A stretch of DNA of 37,233 bases from the NCBI GenBank assembly GCA_948467645.1, contig CAOKFD010000030.1, positions 1 to 37,233 on the forward strand, read 5' to 3'. Every line of letters starts with the position of its first letter. The first letter of the stretch is position 1. Below the pieces are notes generated by a model that did not search any database, was not told the origin of the DNA, and worked only from the letters and a program-made list of their open reading frames with translations. Made by a program: the position numbers and the translations under genes. The DNA comes from Fimadaptatus sp948467645 (GTDB lineage: Bacteria > Bacillota > Clostridia > Christensenellales > Aristaeellaceae). Positions 15,590 through 22,424 of the stretch are shown here, piece by piece.

Positions 15590-16918
15590 ATGATCGAATT
15601 GATAAAGACGGTTGGCATGGTGTCGCTGGGCTGCTCCAAGAACCGCGTGGATAGTGAGCTTATGCTGGGCAAACTCGCGGACGCGGGATATGAAATAACG
15701 CCCGATCCTGCGGACGCGGATGCGATAATAGTAAACACCTGCGGCTTCATTGACCCCGCTAAGGAGGAGTCCATAGACACGCTGCTGGAAATGGCCGGGT
15801 ATAAAAAGAGCGGCAGGTGTCGGCTCGTGATCGCGACCGGCTGTCTTGTGCAGCGGTATTCCGCCGAGCTCAAGGCCGAAATGCCCGAAATAGACGCGTT
15901 CGTGGGCGTAAGGGACTTTGACGCGCTGGTTGACGTAATGCGCCGCGCGGACGGGGCGCACGAGCATCCCGTCGAGGTAAGCGGGCGCTGCGGCGCGACC
16001 GGCTGCGGACGGCGCGTGCTGACCACGCCATCGTATAGCGCCTATGTGCGCATATCCGAAGGCTGCGACAACCGCTGTACCTACTGCGCGATACCGCTGA
16101 TACGCGGCGGCTATCACTCGCGCCCGTATGATGAGGTCATGGACGAGTGCCGCCAGCTCGCCGCGCAGGGCGTGACTGAAATAACGCTTATCGCGCAGGA
16201 TACCTCGCGCTACGGCAACGATTTTGAGGGCGGAAAGACGCTGCTTGCCAGCCTGCTGCACGACGTGGCTCAGATAGAGGGCGTGCACTGGGTGCGCGTT
16301 TTGTATACCTATCCCGATACCGTGGACGAGCATCTTATCGAGACGCTGCGCAATGAACCCAAGGTGTGCGAATACCTCGACCTGCCGCTTCAGCACATAA
16401 ACGCGCGCCTGCTAAAGCGCATGAACCGCCGCGGCAACCCGGATACCATCCGCGATCTGCTCCGCAATTGCCGCAAGAACGGTATGTTCCTGCGCACTAC
16501 ATTCATAGTGGGCTTCCCCGGCGAAACCGAGGAAGAGTTTGAGGAACTGAAGGAGTTTGTAAAGGAGATTCAGTTCGACCGCATGGGCGCGTTTACCTAC
16601 TCGCCCGAGGAGGGCACGCCCGCCGCGTCGATGCCTGACCAGATTCCCGAGGAGATCAAGCAGCGCCGGCTGGACGAACTGATGACCATTCAGCAGCAAA
16701 TATCGCTCGAGCGCAACAAGATGCGCGTGGGCAAGACGTATGAGGTGCTGGTTGAGGGCTTTGAGGGGCTGACCTACTATGGCCGCTCCATGCTGGAGGC
16801 GCCCGAAATCGACGGCAAGATCTTCTTCATAAGCGATAAAGAGCTGAAGCCCGGCGAGTACGTAAGCGTCAAAATCACCGGCGCGGAGGAGTACGACCTG
16901 CAGGGGGTGTGCGAGTGA
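15590..16918 (+). CDS. rimO: Ribosomal protein S12 methylthiotransferase RimO
   Basis: RimO is a radical-SAM enzyme that adds a methylthio group to a conserved aspartate of ribosomal protein S12. The 442-aa product has the N-terminal UPF0004 cluster cysteines C15 (LGCSKNRVDSE), C51 (NTCGF) and C85 (TGCLVQRY). The radical-SAM CDNRCTYC motif gives C159, C163 and C166. A TRAM domain forms the C-terminus (about 378-442). LGCSKNRVDSE distinguishes it from the tRNA enzyme MiaB. The start has GGAAAGG just upstream and lies 32 nt after ftsK; its stop overlaps the pgsA start. Confidence 0.95.
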   Translation: MIELIKTVGMVSLGCSKNRVDSELMLGKLADAGYEITPDPADADAIIVNTCGFIDPAKEESIDTLLEMAGYKKSGRCRLVIATGCLVQRYSAELKAEMPEIDAFVGVRDFDALVDVMRRADGAHEHPVEVSGRCGATGCGRRVLTTPSYSAYVRISEGCDNRCTYCAIPLIRGGYHSRPYDEVMDECRQLAAQGVTEITLIAQDTSRYGNDFEGGKTLLASLLHDVAQIEGVHWVRVLYTYPDTVDEHLIETLRNEPKVCEYLDLPLQHINARLLKRMNRRGNPDTIRDLLRNCRKNGMFLRTTFIVGFPGETEEEFEELKEFVKEIQFDRMGAFTYSPEEGTPAASMPDQIPEEIKQRRLDELMTIQQQISLERNKMRVGKTYEVLVEGFEGLTYYGRSMLEAPEIDGKIFFISDKELKPGEYVSVKITGAEEYDLQGVCE

Positions 16919-17466
16919 ACCTGCCCAACCGGCTTACAATGATGCGCGTGTGCATGATACCCGTTATCGTCGCGCTTATGATGGCGGGCGGGCGCGCGTG
17001 CGGGCTTATCGCGGTGCTGCTGTTTGCGGCCGCATCGTTTACCGACTTTTTGGACGGGCATATCGCGCGCTCGCGCGGGCTGGTCACGGATTTCGGCAAG
17101 TTCATGGATCCAATCGCGGATAAGCTGCTTGTGACCGCCGTCATGATTATGATGGTGGAGCGCGGGCTTATGGCGGGCTGGATACTGGTGATATTCGTGG
17201 CGCGCGAATTTATTGTATCGGGGCTCAGGCTGGTCGCCGCCGGAAAGGGCACCGTGCTCGCGGCGGGCAAGCTGGGCAAGCTCAAGACCGCCACGCAGAT
17301 GGCCGCGCTGATCGTGTCGCTTACGTGCTATTACGCGATGGACGGCGCGCCGCTTGAGTGGATGCAGATACTATCAAACGCGCTGATATACCTTGCGCTT
17401 ATATTCTCGGTGTGGTCGGGCACGGATTACCTCGTGCGCAACCGCAGTGTGATTGCCGATATGTAA
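16915..17466 (+). CDS. pgsA: CDP-diacylglycerol-glycerol-3-phosphate 3-phosphatidyltransferase
   Basis: PgsA makes phosphatidylglycerol phosphate, the first step to anionic phospholipids, in the cytoplasmic membrane. The 183-aa product starts NLPNRLTMMRVCMIPVIV and carries the CDP-alcohol transferase signature D-x2-DG-x2-AR-x8-G-x3-D-x3-D as DFLDGHIARSRG followed by GKFMDPIADK (about residues 46-74). Four or five hydrophobic segments are visible. I chose the GTG at 16915, whose GTGA overlaps the rimO stop and has AGGGGGTG upstream; a GTG two codons earlier is also open. Position and overlap indicate translational coupling to rimO. Confidence 0.93.
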   Translation: MNLPNRLTMMRVCMIPVIVALMMAGGRACGLIAVLLFAAASFTDFLDGHIARSRGLVTDFGKFMDPIADKLLVTAVMIMMVERGLMAGWILVIFVAREFIVSGLRLVAAGKGTVLAAGKLGKLKTATQMAALIVSLTCYYAMDGAPLEWMQILSNALIYLALIFSVWSGTDYLVRNRSVIADM

Positions 17467-17487
17467 TGTCGGCGGGAGGTGTTTCAT

Positions 17488-18744
17488 ATGGTAGCTGAGA
17501 TACTTTGCGTGGGCACGGAACTGCTGCTGGGGCAGGTGCTCAATACCGACGCGCAGTTTTTGTCGCGCCAATTGTCCGAAATGGGCATAGAGCTTTATCG
17601 AATCGAGACCGTGGGCGACAACCCCGGCCGCGTGCGTCAGTCGGTGCGCGCGGCGCTGGAGCGCTGCGACCTGCTGATAACCACCGGCGGCCTCGGCCCC
17701 ACCGAGGACGACCTGACCAAGGAGATGGTCGCCGAGGAGCTGGGGCTGGAAATGGAGGAGGACGCGGCCTCGATGGCGCGCCTTAACGAAATGTACGCCG
17801 CCTGGGGCCGCAAGATGCCCGAAAACAACGTAAAGCAGGCCTGGTTCCCGCGCGGCGCGCACATACTCAAAAACGCACGCGGCACCGCGCCCGGCTGCGC
17901 GGTCGAGGTGAACGGCAAAATCGTGATAGTGCTGCCCGGCCCGCCGTATGAATTGACCCATATGTTCACCGAGGAGGCCGTGCCTTACCTGCGCAATAAG
18001 CTGGGGTACAAGATCGAATCCCGCTTCATACGCACCATCGAGATCGGCGAAAGCGACCTTGAGATGCAATTGCGCGACATGATCGACAGGCAGACCAACG
18101 TGACTATCGCCACGTACTGTTCGCTGGGCGAGGCGCAGGTAAGGCTGACCGTCAAGTGCCCCGTGGGCGACGACCCGGCCAAGTACCTCGACCCGGTTGA
18201 AGCCGAGATTCGCGAGCGCCTGGGCAAATACATATACGCGATAGGCGAAACCGATATGCCGCATGTGGTCGTGGGACTGCTGAGGCGCGCCGGGCGTTCG
18301 GCAGCGTTGGCCGAAAGCTGCACCGGCGGCAAGATCGCCGACTGGCTGGTGGACGTGCCGGGCGTGTCCGAGGTGCTGATCGAGGGGCATGTGACCTATT
18401 CCAACATATCCAAGGAGCGTACTCTGGGTGTGCGCCACGATACGCTGGAAAAGTACACCGCGGTGAGCGAGCAGGTTGCGCGCGAGATGGCCGAGGGGCT
18501 GCATGAGCTTTCGGGCGCGGACTATTGCCTGTCCGTTACCGGCATCGCCGGGCCGGGCGGCGGCACGCCCGAAACGCCGGTGGGGCTGGTGTACATCGGC
18601 CTCAAGACCCCGCGCGGCACGCAGGTGGAGAAGTTCAACTTCACCGGTGACAGGTACCGCGTGCGTTCGCTGGCGGCGCTGAGGGCGCTCAACATGCTGC
18701 GCAAGGCGCTGACCGACATAGACGAAGTGACGATAAGCGACTGA
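17488..18744 (+). CDS. cinA: CinA family protein (competence/damage-inducible; nicotinamide-nucleotide amidase)
   Basis: The 418-aa product joins an N-terminal MoaB/MoCF-like domain (AEILCVGTELLLGQVLNTD, about residues 3-21; TTGGLGPTEDDLTKEM, 66-81) to a C-terminal CinA domain with AESCTGGKIADWL near 272-284 and SVTGIAGPGGGTPETPVGLVY near 350-370. The C-domain deamidates nicotinamide mononucleotide and the N-domain has ADP-ribose pyrophosphatase activity in studied members, so the protein salvages pyridine nucleotides. It is cytoplasmic. The ATG at 17488 follows GGGAGGTG by 6 nt; an ORF start three codons earlier lacks that spacing. It sits 21 nt after pgsA and just before recA, the usual cinA-recA order. 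Confidence 0.94.
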   Translation: MVAEILCVGTELLLGQVLNTDAQFLSRQLSEMGIELYRIETVGDNPGRVRQSVRAALERCDLLITTGGLGPTEDDLTKEMVAEELGLEMEEDAASMARLNEMYAAWGRKMPENNVKQAWFPRGAHILKNARGTAPGCAVEVNGKIVIVLPGPPYELTHMFTEEAVPYLRNKLGYKIESRFIRTIEIGESDLEMQLRDMIDRQTNVTIATYCSLGEAQVRLTVKCPVGDDPAKYLDPVEAEIRERLGKYIYAIGETDMPHVVVGLLRRAGRSAALAESCTGGKIADWLVDVPGVSEVLIEGHVTYSNISKERTLGVRHDTLEKYTAVSEQVAREMAEGLHELSGADYCLSVTGIAGPGGGTPETPVGLVYIGLKTPRGTQVEKFNFTGDRYRVRSLAALRALNMLRKALTDIDEVTISD

Positions 18745-18754
18745 CAAAAGCAAT

Positions 18755-18791
18755 AAAGGAGGCGCGGGCGAGACTCGCGGTTTAATAGATG
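18755..18791 (+). promoter_or_regulatory. Distant recA Shine-Dalgarno with possible bridging hairpin
   Basis: AAAGGAGG (18755-18762) is a near-perfect Shine-Dalgarno but lies 26 nt before the recA ATG; no start codon closer to it is usable, and an in-frame TAG directly precedes the ATG. CGCG (18763-18766) can pair with CGCG (18776-18779). If this 17-nt stretch folds, the gap left is GTTTAATAG, a normal 9 nt. The stem is only 4 bp, so this is a hypothesis. Confidence 0.5.
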
Positions 18792-19952
18792 GCAAAAAAG
18801 TCAACGGGCAAGGCAAAGGCGCAGACCGCCGCCGAGGTGGGCAAGGAAAAAGCGCTGGAGATGGCGCTGCAGCAGATTCGCAAGGACTTTGGCGAAAGCG
18901 CCCTGATGAAGCTGGGCGACAAGAAGTGTATGCAGGTGGACGCGGTATCCACCGGCAATATCGCAATCGACGCGGCGCTGGGCGTGGGCGGACTGCCGCG
19001 CGGCCGCATCACCGAGATATACGGCCCCGAATCCTCGGGTAAGACCACGCTGGCGCTGCACTGCGTGGCCGAGGTACAGAAGGCGGGCGGCACGGCGGCG
19101 TACATCGACGCGGAGCACGCGCTCGACCCGATATACGCGCAGAAGCTGGGCGTAAACATAGACGAGCTGTTCGTAAGCCAGCCCGACAGCGGCGAACAGG
19201 CGCTGGACATAACCGAAGCGCTGGTGCGCTCGGGCGCGATAGACATTGTGGTAATCGACTCGGTTGCGGCGCTGGTGCCCAAGGCTGAAATCGAGGGCGA
19301 TATGGGCGATAGCCACGTCGGCCTGCAGGCGCGCCTTATGTCCCAGGCGCTGCGCAAGCTGACCGGCGTAATCGCACGCACCAACGCAATCGCGATATTC
19401 ATTAACCAGCTGCGCGAAAAGGTGGGGCAGATGGGCTACGGCTCGCCCGAAACCACCACGGGCGGCAAGGCGCTCAAGTTCTATGCCTCCGTAAGAATCG
19501 ACGTGCGCAAGATCGAGACGCTGAAGGGCTCGGACGGTACGCCCATTGGCAGCCGCACGCGCGTAAAGATAGTCAAGAACAAGGTCGCTCCGCCGTTCAG
19601 GCAGGTCGAGGTGGACATGATGTACGGCGAGGGCATATCCAACGTCGGCTCCATAATGGACATGGCCATCGAGCGCGACATGATAAAGAAAAGCGGCGCG
19701 TGGTTTTCATATAACGATATGCGCATAGGTCAGGGCCGTGAAAACGCCAAGAAGTACCTAAAGGAAAACCCGGAGATCTGCGGCGCGATAGAGGAAGAAC
19801 TGCGCAAGGAGCTGAGCGCGGCATTGGCCGAAAACTCGGTGCCCGCAGGCATGTCGGTGGGCGACGAGACAGACGACGAGGACGATGTGGAACAGATCAT
19901 GGACGAGACCAACATCTCGGATGACGATCTGGAGGACGACATTGGGTTCTGA
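18789..19952 (+). CDS. recA: Recombinase RecA
   Basis: RecA forms ATP-dependent filaments on single-stranded DNA, drives strand exchange and triggers LexA self-cleavage. The 387-aa product has Walker A GPESSGKTT at 79-87, Walker B IDIVVIDSVAALVP near 153-166, NQLREKVGQMGYGSPETTTGG (about 207-227, with loop L2) and a long acidic C-terminal tail ending DDLEDDIGF. It is about 40 residues longer than B. subtilis RecA because of a basic N-terminal extension (KKSTGKAKAQ) and the tail. It lies 44 nt after cinA. The ribosome site is unusual (see the entry at 18755). No recX follows; a terminator does. No LexA box was recognised. Confidence 0.97.
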   Translation: MAKKSTGKAKAQTAAEVGKEKALEMALQQIRKDFGESALMKLGDKKCMQVDAVSTGNIAIDAALGVGGLPRGRITEIYGPESSGKTTLALHCVAEVQKAGGTAAYIDAEHALDPIYAQKLGVNIDELFVSQPDSGEQALDITEALVRSGAIDIVVIDSVAALVPKAEIEGDMGDSHVGLQARLMSQALRKLTGVIARTNAIAIFINQLREKVGQMGYGSPETTTGGKALKFYASVRIDVRKIETLKGSDGTPIGSRTRVKIVKNKVAPPFRQVEVDMMYGEGISNVGSIMDMAIERDMIKKSGAWFSYNDMRIGQGRENAKKYLKENPEICGAIEEELRKELSAALAENSVPAGMSVGDETDDEDDVEQIMDETNISDDDLEDDIGF

Positions 19953-19983
19953 TACCTGACGCGAAATACAAAATCGATTGAAT

Positions 19984-20018
19984 ACAGCCGCGGCGGAGTT
20001 ACTCTGCCGCGGCTGTTT
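19984..20018 (+). terminator. Terminator after recA
   Basis: ACAGCCGCGGC and GCCGCGGCTGT form an 11-bp perfect stem with an 11-nt loop, followed by only a short T run (TTTG). It closes the ftsK-recA operon. Confidence 0.75.
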
Positions 20019-20050
20019 GCGTTAGTGCGTTTACAGCAACAGCGGGTTGC

Positions 20051-20079
20051 TTGCCTGTAAAGCCGTTCCGTGCTAAAGT
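20051..20079 (+). promoter_or_regulatory. Promoter of the XRE regulator gene
   Basis: TTGCCT (20051-20056) and TAAAGT (20074-20079) have 17-nt spacing with a TGC extended -10, 21 nt before the ATG. The leader would therefore be very short. Confidence 0.6.
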
Positions 20080-20100
20080 GGAACTATGGAGGTGCTTCGT

Positions 20101-20541
20101 ATGGAGGCAAAGGAAGTTTTATATAGCCTGAGGACAAAGGCGGGGCTATCGCAGGATGAGCTGGCGCAAAAGGTGTTTGTCACAAGACAGGCGGTGTCCC
20201 GCTGGGAAAGGGGCGAAACCACGCCCAATGTGGAGACGTTGAAGCTGCTGTCGGCGCTGTTCGACGTGTCCATAAACACGCTGCTGGGCTCGCACAGGGC
20301 GCTGATCTGCCAGTGCTGCGGTATGCCGCTGGAGGACGCCACGACCAGCAGGGAGCCGGACGGTTCCTTCAACGAGGAGTATTGCAAGTGGTGCTATGCG
20401 GGCGGAGAGTTTAAGTACGACAGCAAGGAACAGCTGATAGACTTCTGCGTGGAACACATGGCAAGCGAAAGCTGGCCCAAGGAACAGGTTCGCGCGCATA
20501 TGGAGGCCGTTGTGCCTGAGCTGAAGCACTGGAAGAAGTGA
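20101..20541 (+). CDS. XRE-family regulator with C-terminal zinc ribbon
   Basis: The 146-aa product has an N-terminal HTH_3 domain (EVLYSLRTKAGLSQDELAQKVFVTRQAVSRWERGETTPN, about residues 4-42). A treble of cysteine pairs follows: CQCCGMPLED and YCKWCYAGGEF (about 67-103), resembling the putative zinc-ribbon domain PF12674. The C-terminus is helical. It probably binds DNA and senses or binds zinc; its target is unknown. A GGAGGTG that also spans an upstream ATG points to the start at 20101. It is a single gene with its own promoter and terminator, at the left edge of the accessory block. Confidence 0.85.
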   Translation: MEAKEVLYSLRTKAGLSQDELAQKVFVTRQAVSRWERGETTPNVETLKLLSALFDVSINTLLGSHRALICQCCGMPLEDATTSREPDGSFNEEYCKWCYAGGEFKYDSKEQLIDFCVEHMASESWPKEQVRAHMEAVVPELKHWKK

Positions 20542-20561
20542 CGGCCATTTCAGCTAAACCA

Positions 20562-20600
20562 AGGCGGGGCGATGGCTAAGACCATTGCCTCGCCTATTTG
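20562..20600 (+). terminator. Terminator after the XRE regulator
   Basis: GGCGGGGCGATGG and CCATTGCCTCGCC form a 13-bp stem including two G-U pairs, with a 6-nt loop and a weak T run (TATTTG). Confidence 0.65.
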
Positions 20601-20647
20601 ATTAAACCAACTGCTTTAACTATCAAGTATATCGAGAACAAATCCGA

Positions 20648-20676
20648 TTGACAACCGCCTGCCCTCATTATATAAT
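20648..20676 (+). promoter_or_regulatory. Consensus sigma-A promoter of the arabinofuranosidase gene
   Basis: TTGACA (20648-20653), 17 nt, TATAAT (20671-20676): both boxes and the spacing match consensus. The ATG lies 37 nt after the -10. No operator palindrome is obvious. Confidence 0.88.
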
Positions 20677-20713
20677 GTAACCATAAAATTCACCCCAATG
20701 GAGGCGGCATAAC

Positions 20714-22225
20714 ATGCAGAAGGCGAAACTCGTGCTGGATAAGGATTTCAGCATAGGCGAGATTGACAAACGCATATTCGGCTCGTTCATCGAGCATCTG
20801 GGGCGCGCGGTGTACGGCGGCATATACGAACCGGGTCATCCTACTGCGGACGCAAACGGCTTCCGCCACGACGTGGCCGAGCTGGTGCGCGAGCTGAACG
20901 TATCGGTCACGCGCTATCCGGGCGGCAACTTCGTATCGGGCTACAACTGGGAGGACGGCGTAGGCCCGCGCGACCAGCGTCCCAAGCGGCTGGATCTGGC
21001 GTGGTTTACGACCGAAACCAATCAGGTGGGACTGAACGAGTTCTGCGACTGGGCAAAGCTGGCGGGCACCGAGGTCATGATGGCCATTAACCTGGGCACG
21101 CGCGGCGTTGACGATGCGCGCAATATAGTCGAGTACTGCAACCACAAGTCCGGCTCGTACCTGAGCGACCTGCGTATAAGCCACGGCTGGGAGCAGCCGC
21201 ACGACATAAAGCTGTGGTGCCTGGGCAACGAGATGGACGGCCCGTGGCAGATCGGCCATAAGACCGCGCAGGAATACGGCCGCATAGCCAACGAGGCCGG
21301 TAAGGTCATGAAGTGGGTCGATCCCTCGATAGAGCTGGTCGCGAGCGGCTCGTCCAACCTGAACATGCCCACATTTGCCGAGTGGGAGGCAACCGTGCTG
21401 AGCGAGGCATACGACACGGTCGATTACATGTCGCTGCATCAGTATTACGGCAACAGCGAAAACGACACCGCGTCCTTCCTCGCGCGCTCGGACGACATGG
21501 ACGAGTTCATTAAAAAGGTCGTGTCGGTGTGCGACTACGTGCGCGCCAAGGAGCGCAAAAAGAAGTACATCAACCTCTCCTTCGACGAATGGAACGTATG
21601 GTTCCACTCGGCGGGCAAGGATCAGGACGCGTGGAAGCGCGACAAGTGGGGGCAGGCATTGCCGCTGCTGGAGGATGAATACAACTTCGAGGACGCGCTG
21701 CTGGTGGGTCTGATGCTGATTACGTTAATCAACAACGCCGACCGCGTGAAGATAGCGTGCCTGGCGCAGCTGGTCAATGTAATCGCGCCCATAATGACGC
21801 GCGTGGGCGGCGGCACCTGGCGGCAGACGATATTCTATCCGTTCATGCAGGCCTCCACGCTGGGCCGCGGCACGGCGCTGCGCCCGATAATCGACGCGCC
21901 GGTATACGATTGTAAGGCGCGCGAGGGCGTTAAGGTGGTTGACGCGGCGTGCGTGCTGTCCGAGGACGGGCAGACGCTGACCGTGCTGGCGGTCAACCGC
22001 TCGGGCGAGACGCTGGAGCTGAGCGGCGATTTGCGCGCGTTCGGCGATGTGAGCTTTAAGGAGTCCAGCGCCATGACCTGCGACGACCTGAAGGCCATAA
22101 ATACCGAAAGCGCCCCCGACCGCGTAAAGCCGGGCAAGGGCGTGCCCGCGACCGTGGACGGAGGCAGGTTTACCGCTGTGCTGGACGCTTATAGCTGGAA
22201 TGTGCTGCAGTTTAACGTAAGATAA
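20714..22225 (+). CDS. abfA: Alpha-L-arabinofuranosidase, GH51
   Basis: This enzyme removes terminal arabinofuranose from arabinan, arabinoxylan or arabinogalactan fragments by a retaining mechanism. The 503-aa product has the GH51 N-terminus (IDKRIFGSFIEHLGRAVYGGIYEPGHP), TRYPGGNFVSGYNWEDGVGP (about residues 70-89), the acid/base Glu173 in CLGNEMDGPW and the nucleophile Glu292 in SFDEWNVW. A small C-terminal beta domain completes it. Length is typical of bacterial AbfA. There is no signal peptide, so it works inside the cell on imported oligosaccharides. TGGAGGCGG precedes the ATG by about 7 nt. The next gene, a beta-galactosidase, suggests arabinogalactan-type substrates. Confidence 0.95.
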   Translation: MQKAKLVLDKDFSIGEIDKRIFGSFIEHLGRAVYGGIYEPGHPTADANGFRHDVAELVRELNVSVTRYPGGNFVSGYNWEDGVGPRDQRPKRLDLAWFTTETNQVGLNEFCDWAKLAGTEVMMAINLGTRGVDDARNIVEYCNHKSGSYLSDLRISHGWEQPHDIKLWCLGNEMDGPWQIGHKTAQEYGRIANEAGKVMKWVDPSIELVASGSSNLNMPTFAEWEATVLSEAYDTVDYMSLHQYYGNSENDTASFLARSDDMDEFIKKVVSVCDYVRAKERKKKYINLSFDEWNVWFHSAGKDQDAWKRDKWGQALPLLEDEYNFEDALLVGLMLITLINNADRVKIACLAQLVNVIAPIMTRVGGGTWRQTIFYPFMQASTLGRGTALRPIIDAPVYDCKAREGVKVVDAACVLSEDGQTLTVLAVNRSGETLELSGDLRAFGDVSFKESSAMTCDDLKAINTESAPDRVKPGKGVPATVDGGRFTAVLDAYSWNVLQFNVR

Positions 22226-22235
22226 TGTCGATGCG

Positions 22236-22277
22236 AGCGCCGCGCGCCTGATTCCGCTTAGACGCGCGGCGCTTTAA
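22236..22277 (+). terminator. Terminator after the arabinofuranosidase gene
   Basis: AGCGCCGCGCG and CGCGCGGCGCT form an 11-bp perfect stem with a 16-nt loop and a short TTT. It separates the GH51 transcript from the beta-galactosidase promoter. Confidence 0.7.
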
Positions 22278-22311
22278 CGCGCCCCGGCGCGCCAGCATTT
22301 GAATGGCGCTA

Positions 22312-22340
22312 TTGCAAAAATCCGTATATCAAAGTATAAT
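22312..22340 (+). promoter_or_regulatory. Promoter of the beta-galactosidase gene
   Basis: TTGCAA (22312-22317), 17 nt, TATAAT (22335-22340). The leader of about 78 nt holds two hairpins: GCGGGT/ACCCGC (about 22351-22373) and CGTGCC-AAT-GGCACG (22393-22407), the latter only 3-4 nt before the ribosome site. Confidence 0.75.
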
Positions 22341-22424
22341 ATAGGTATACGCGGGTCGAAAATGCATACCCGCAGCGCATACTTTTTAATACCGTGCCAA
22401 TGGCACGCTGTGGAGGTAAGTACA

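Noticed and set aside
17374..18966. 530-aa frame antisense to cinA and across gene boundaries
   Set aside because: It crosses three well-supported genes and has no family likeness.
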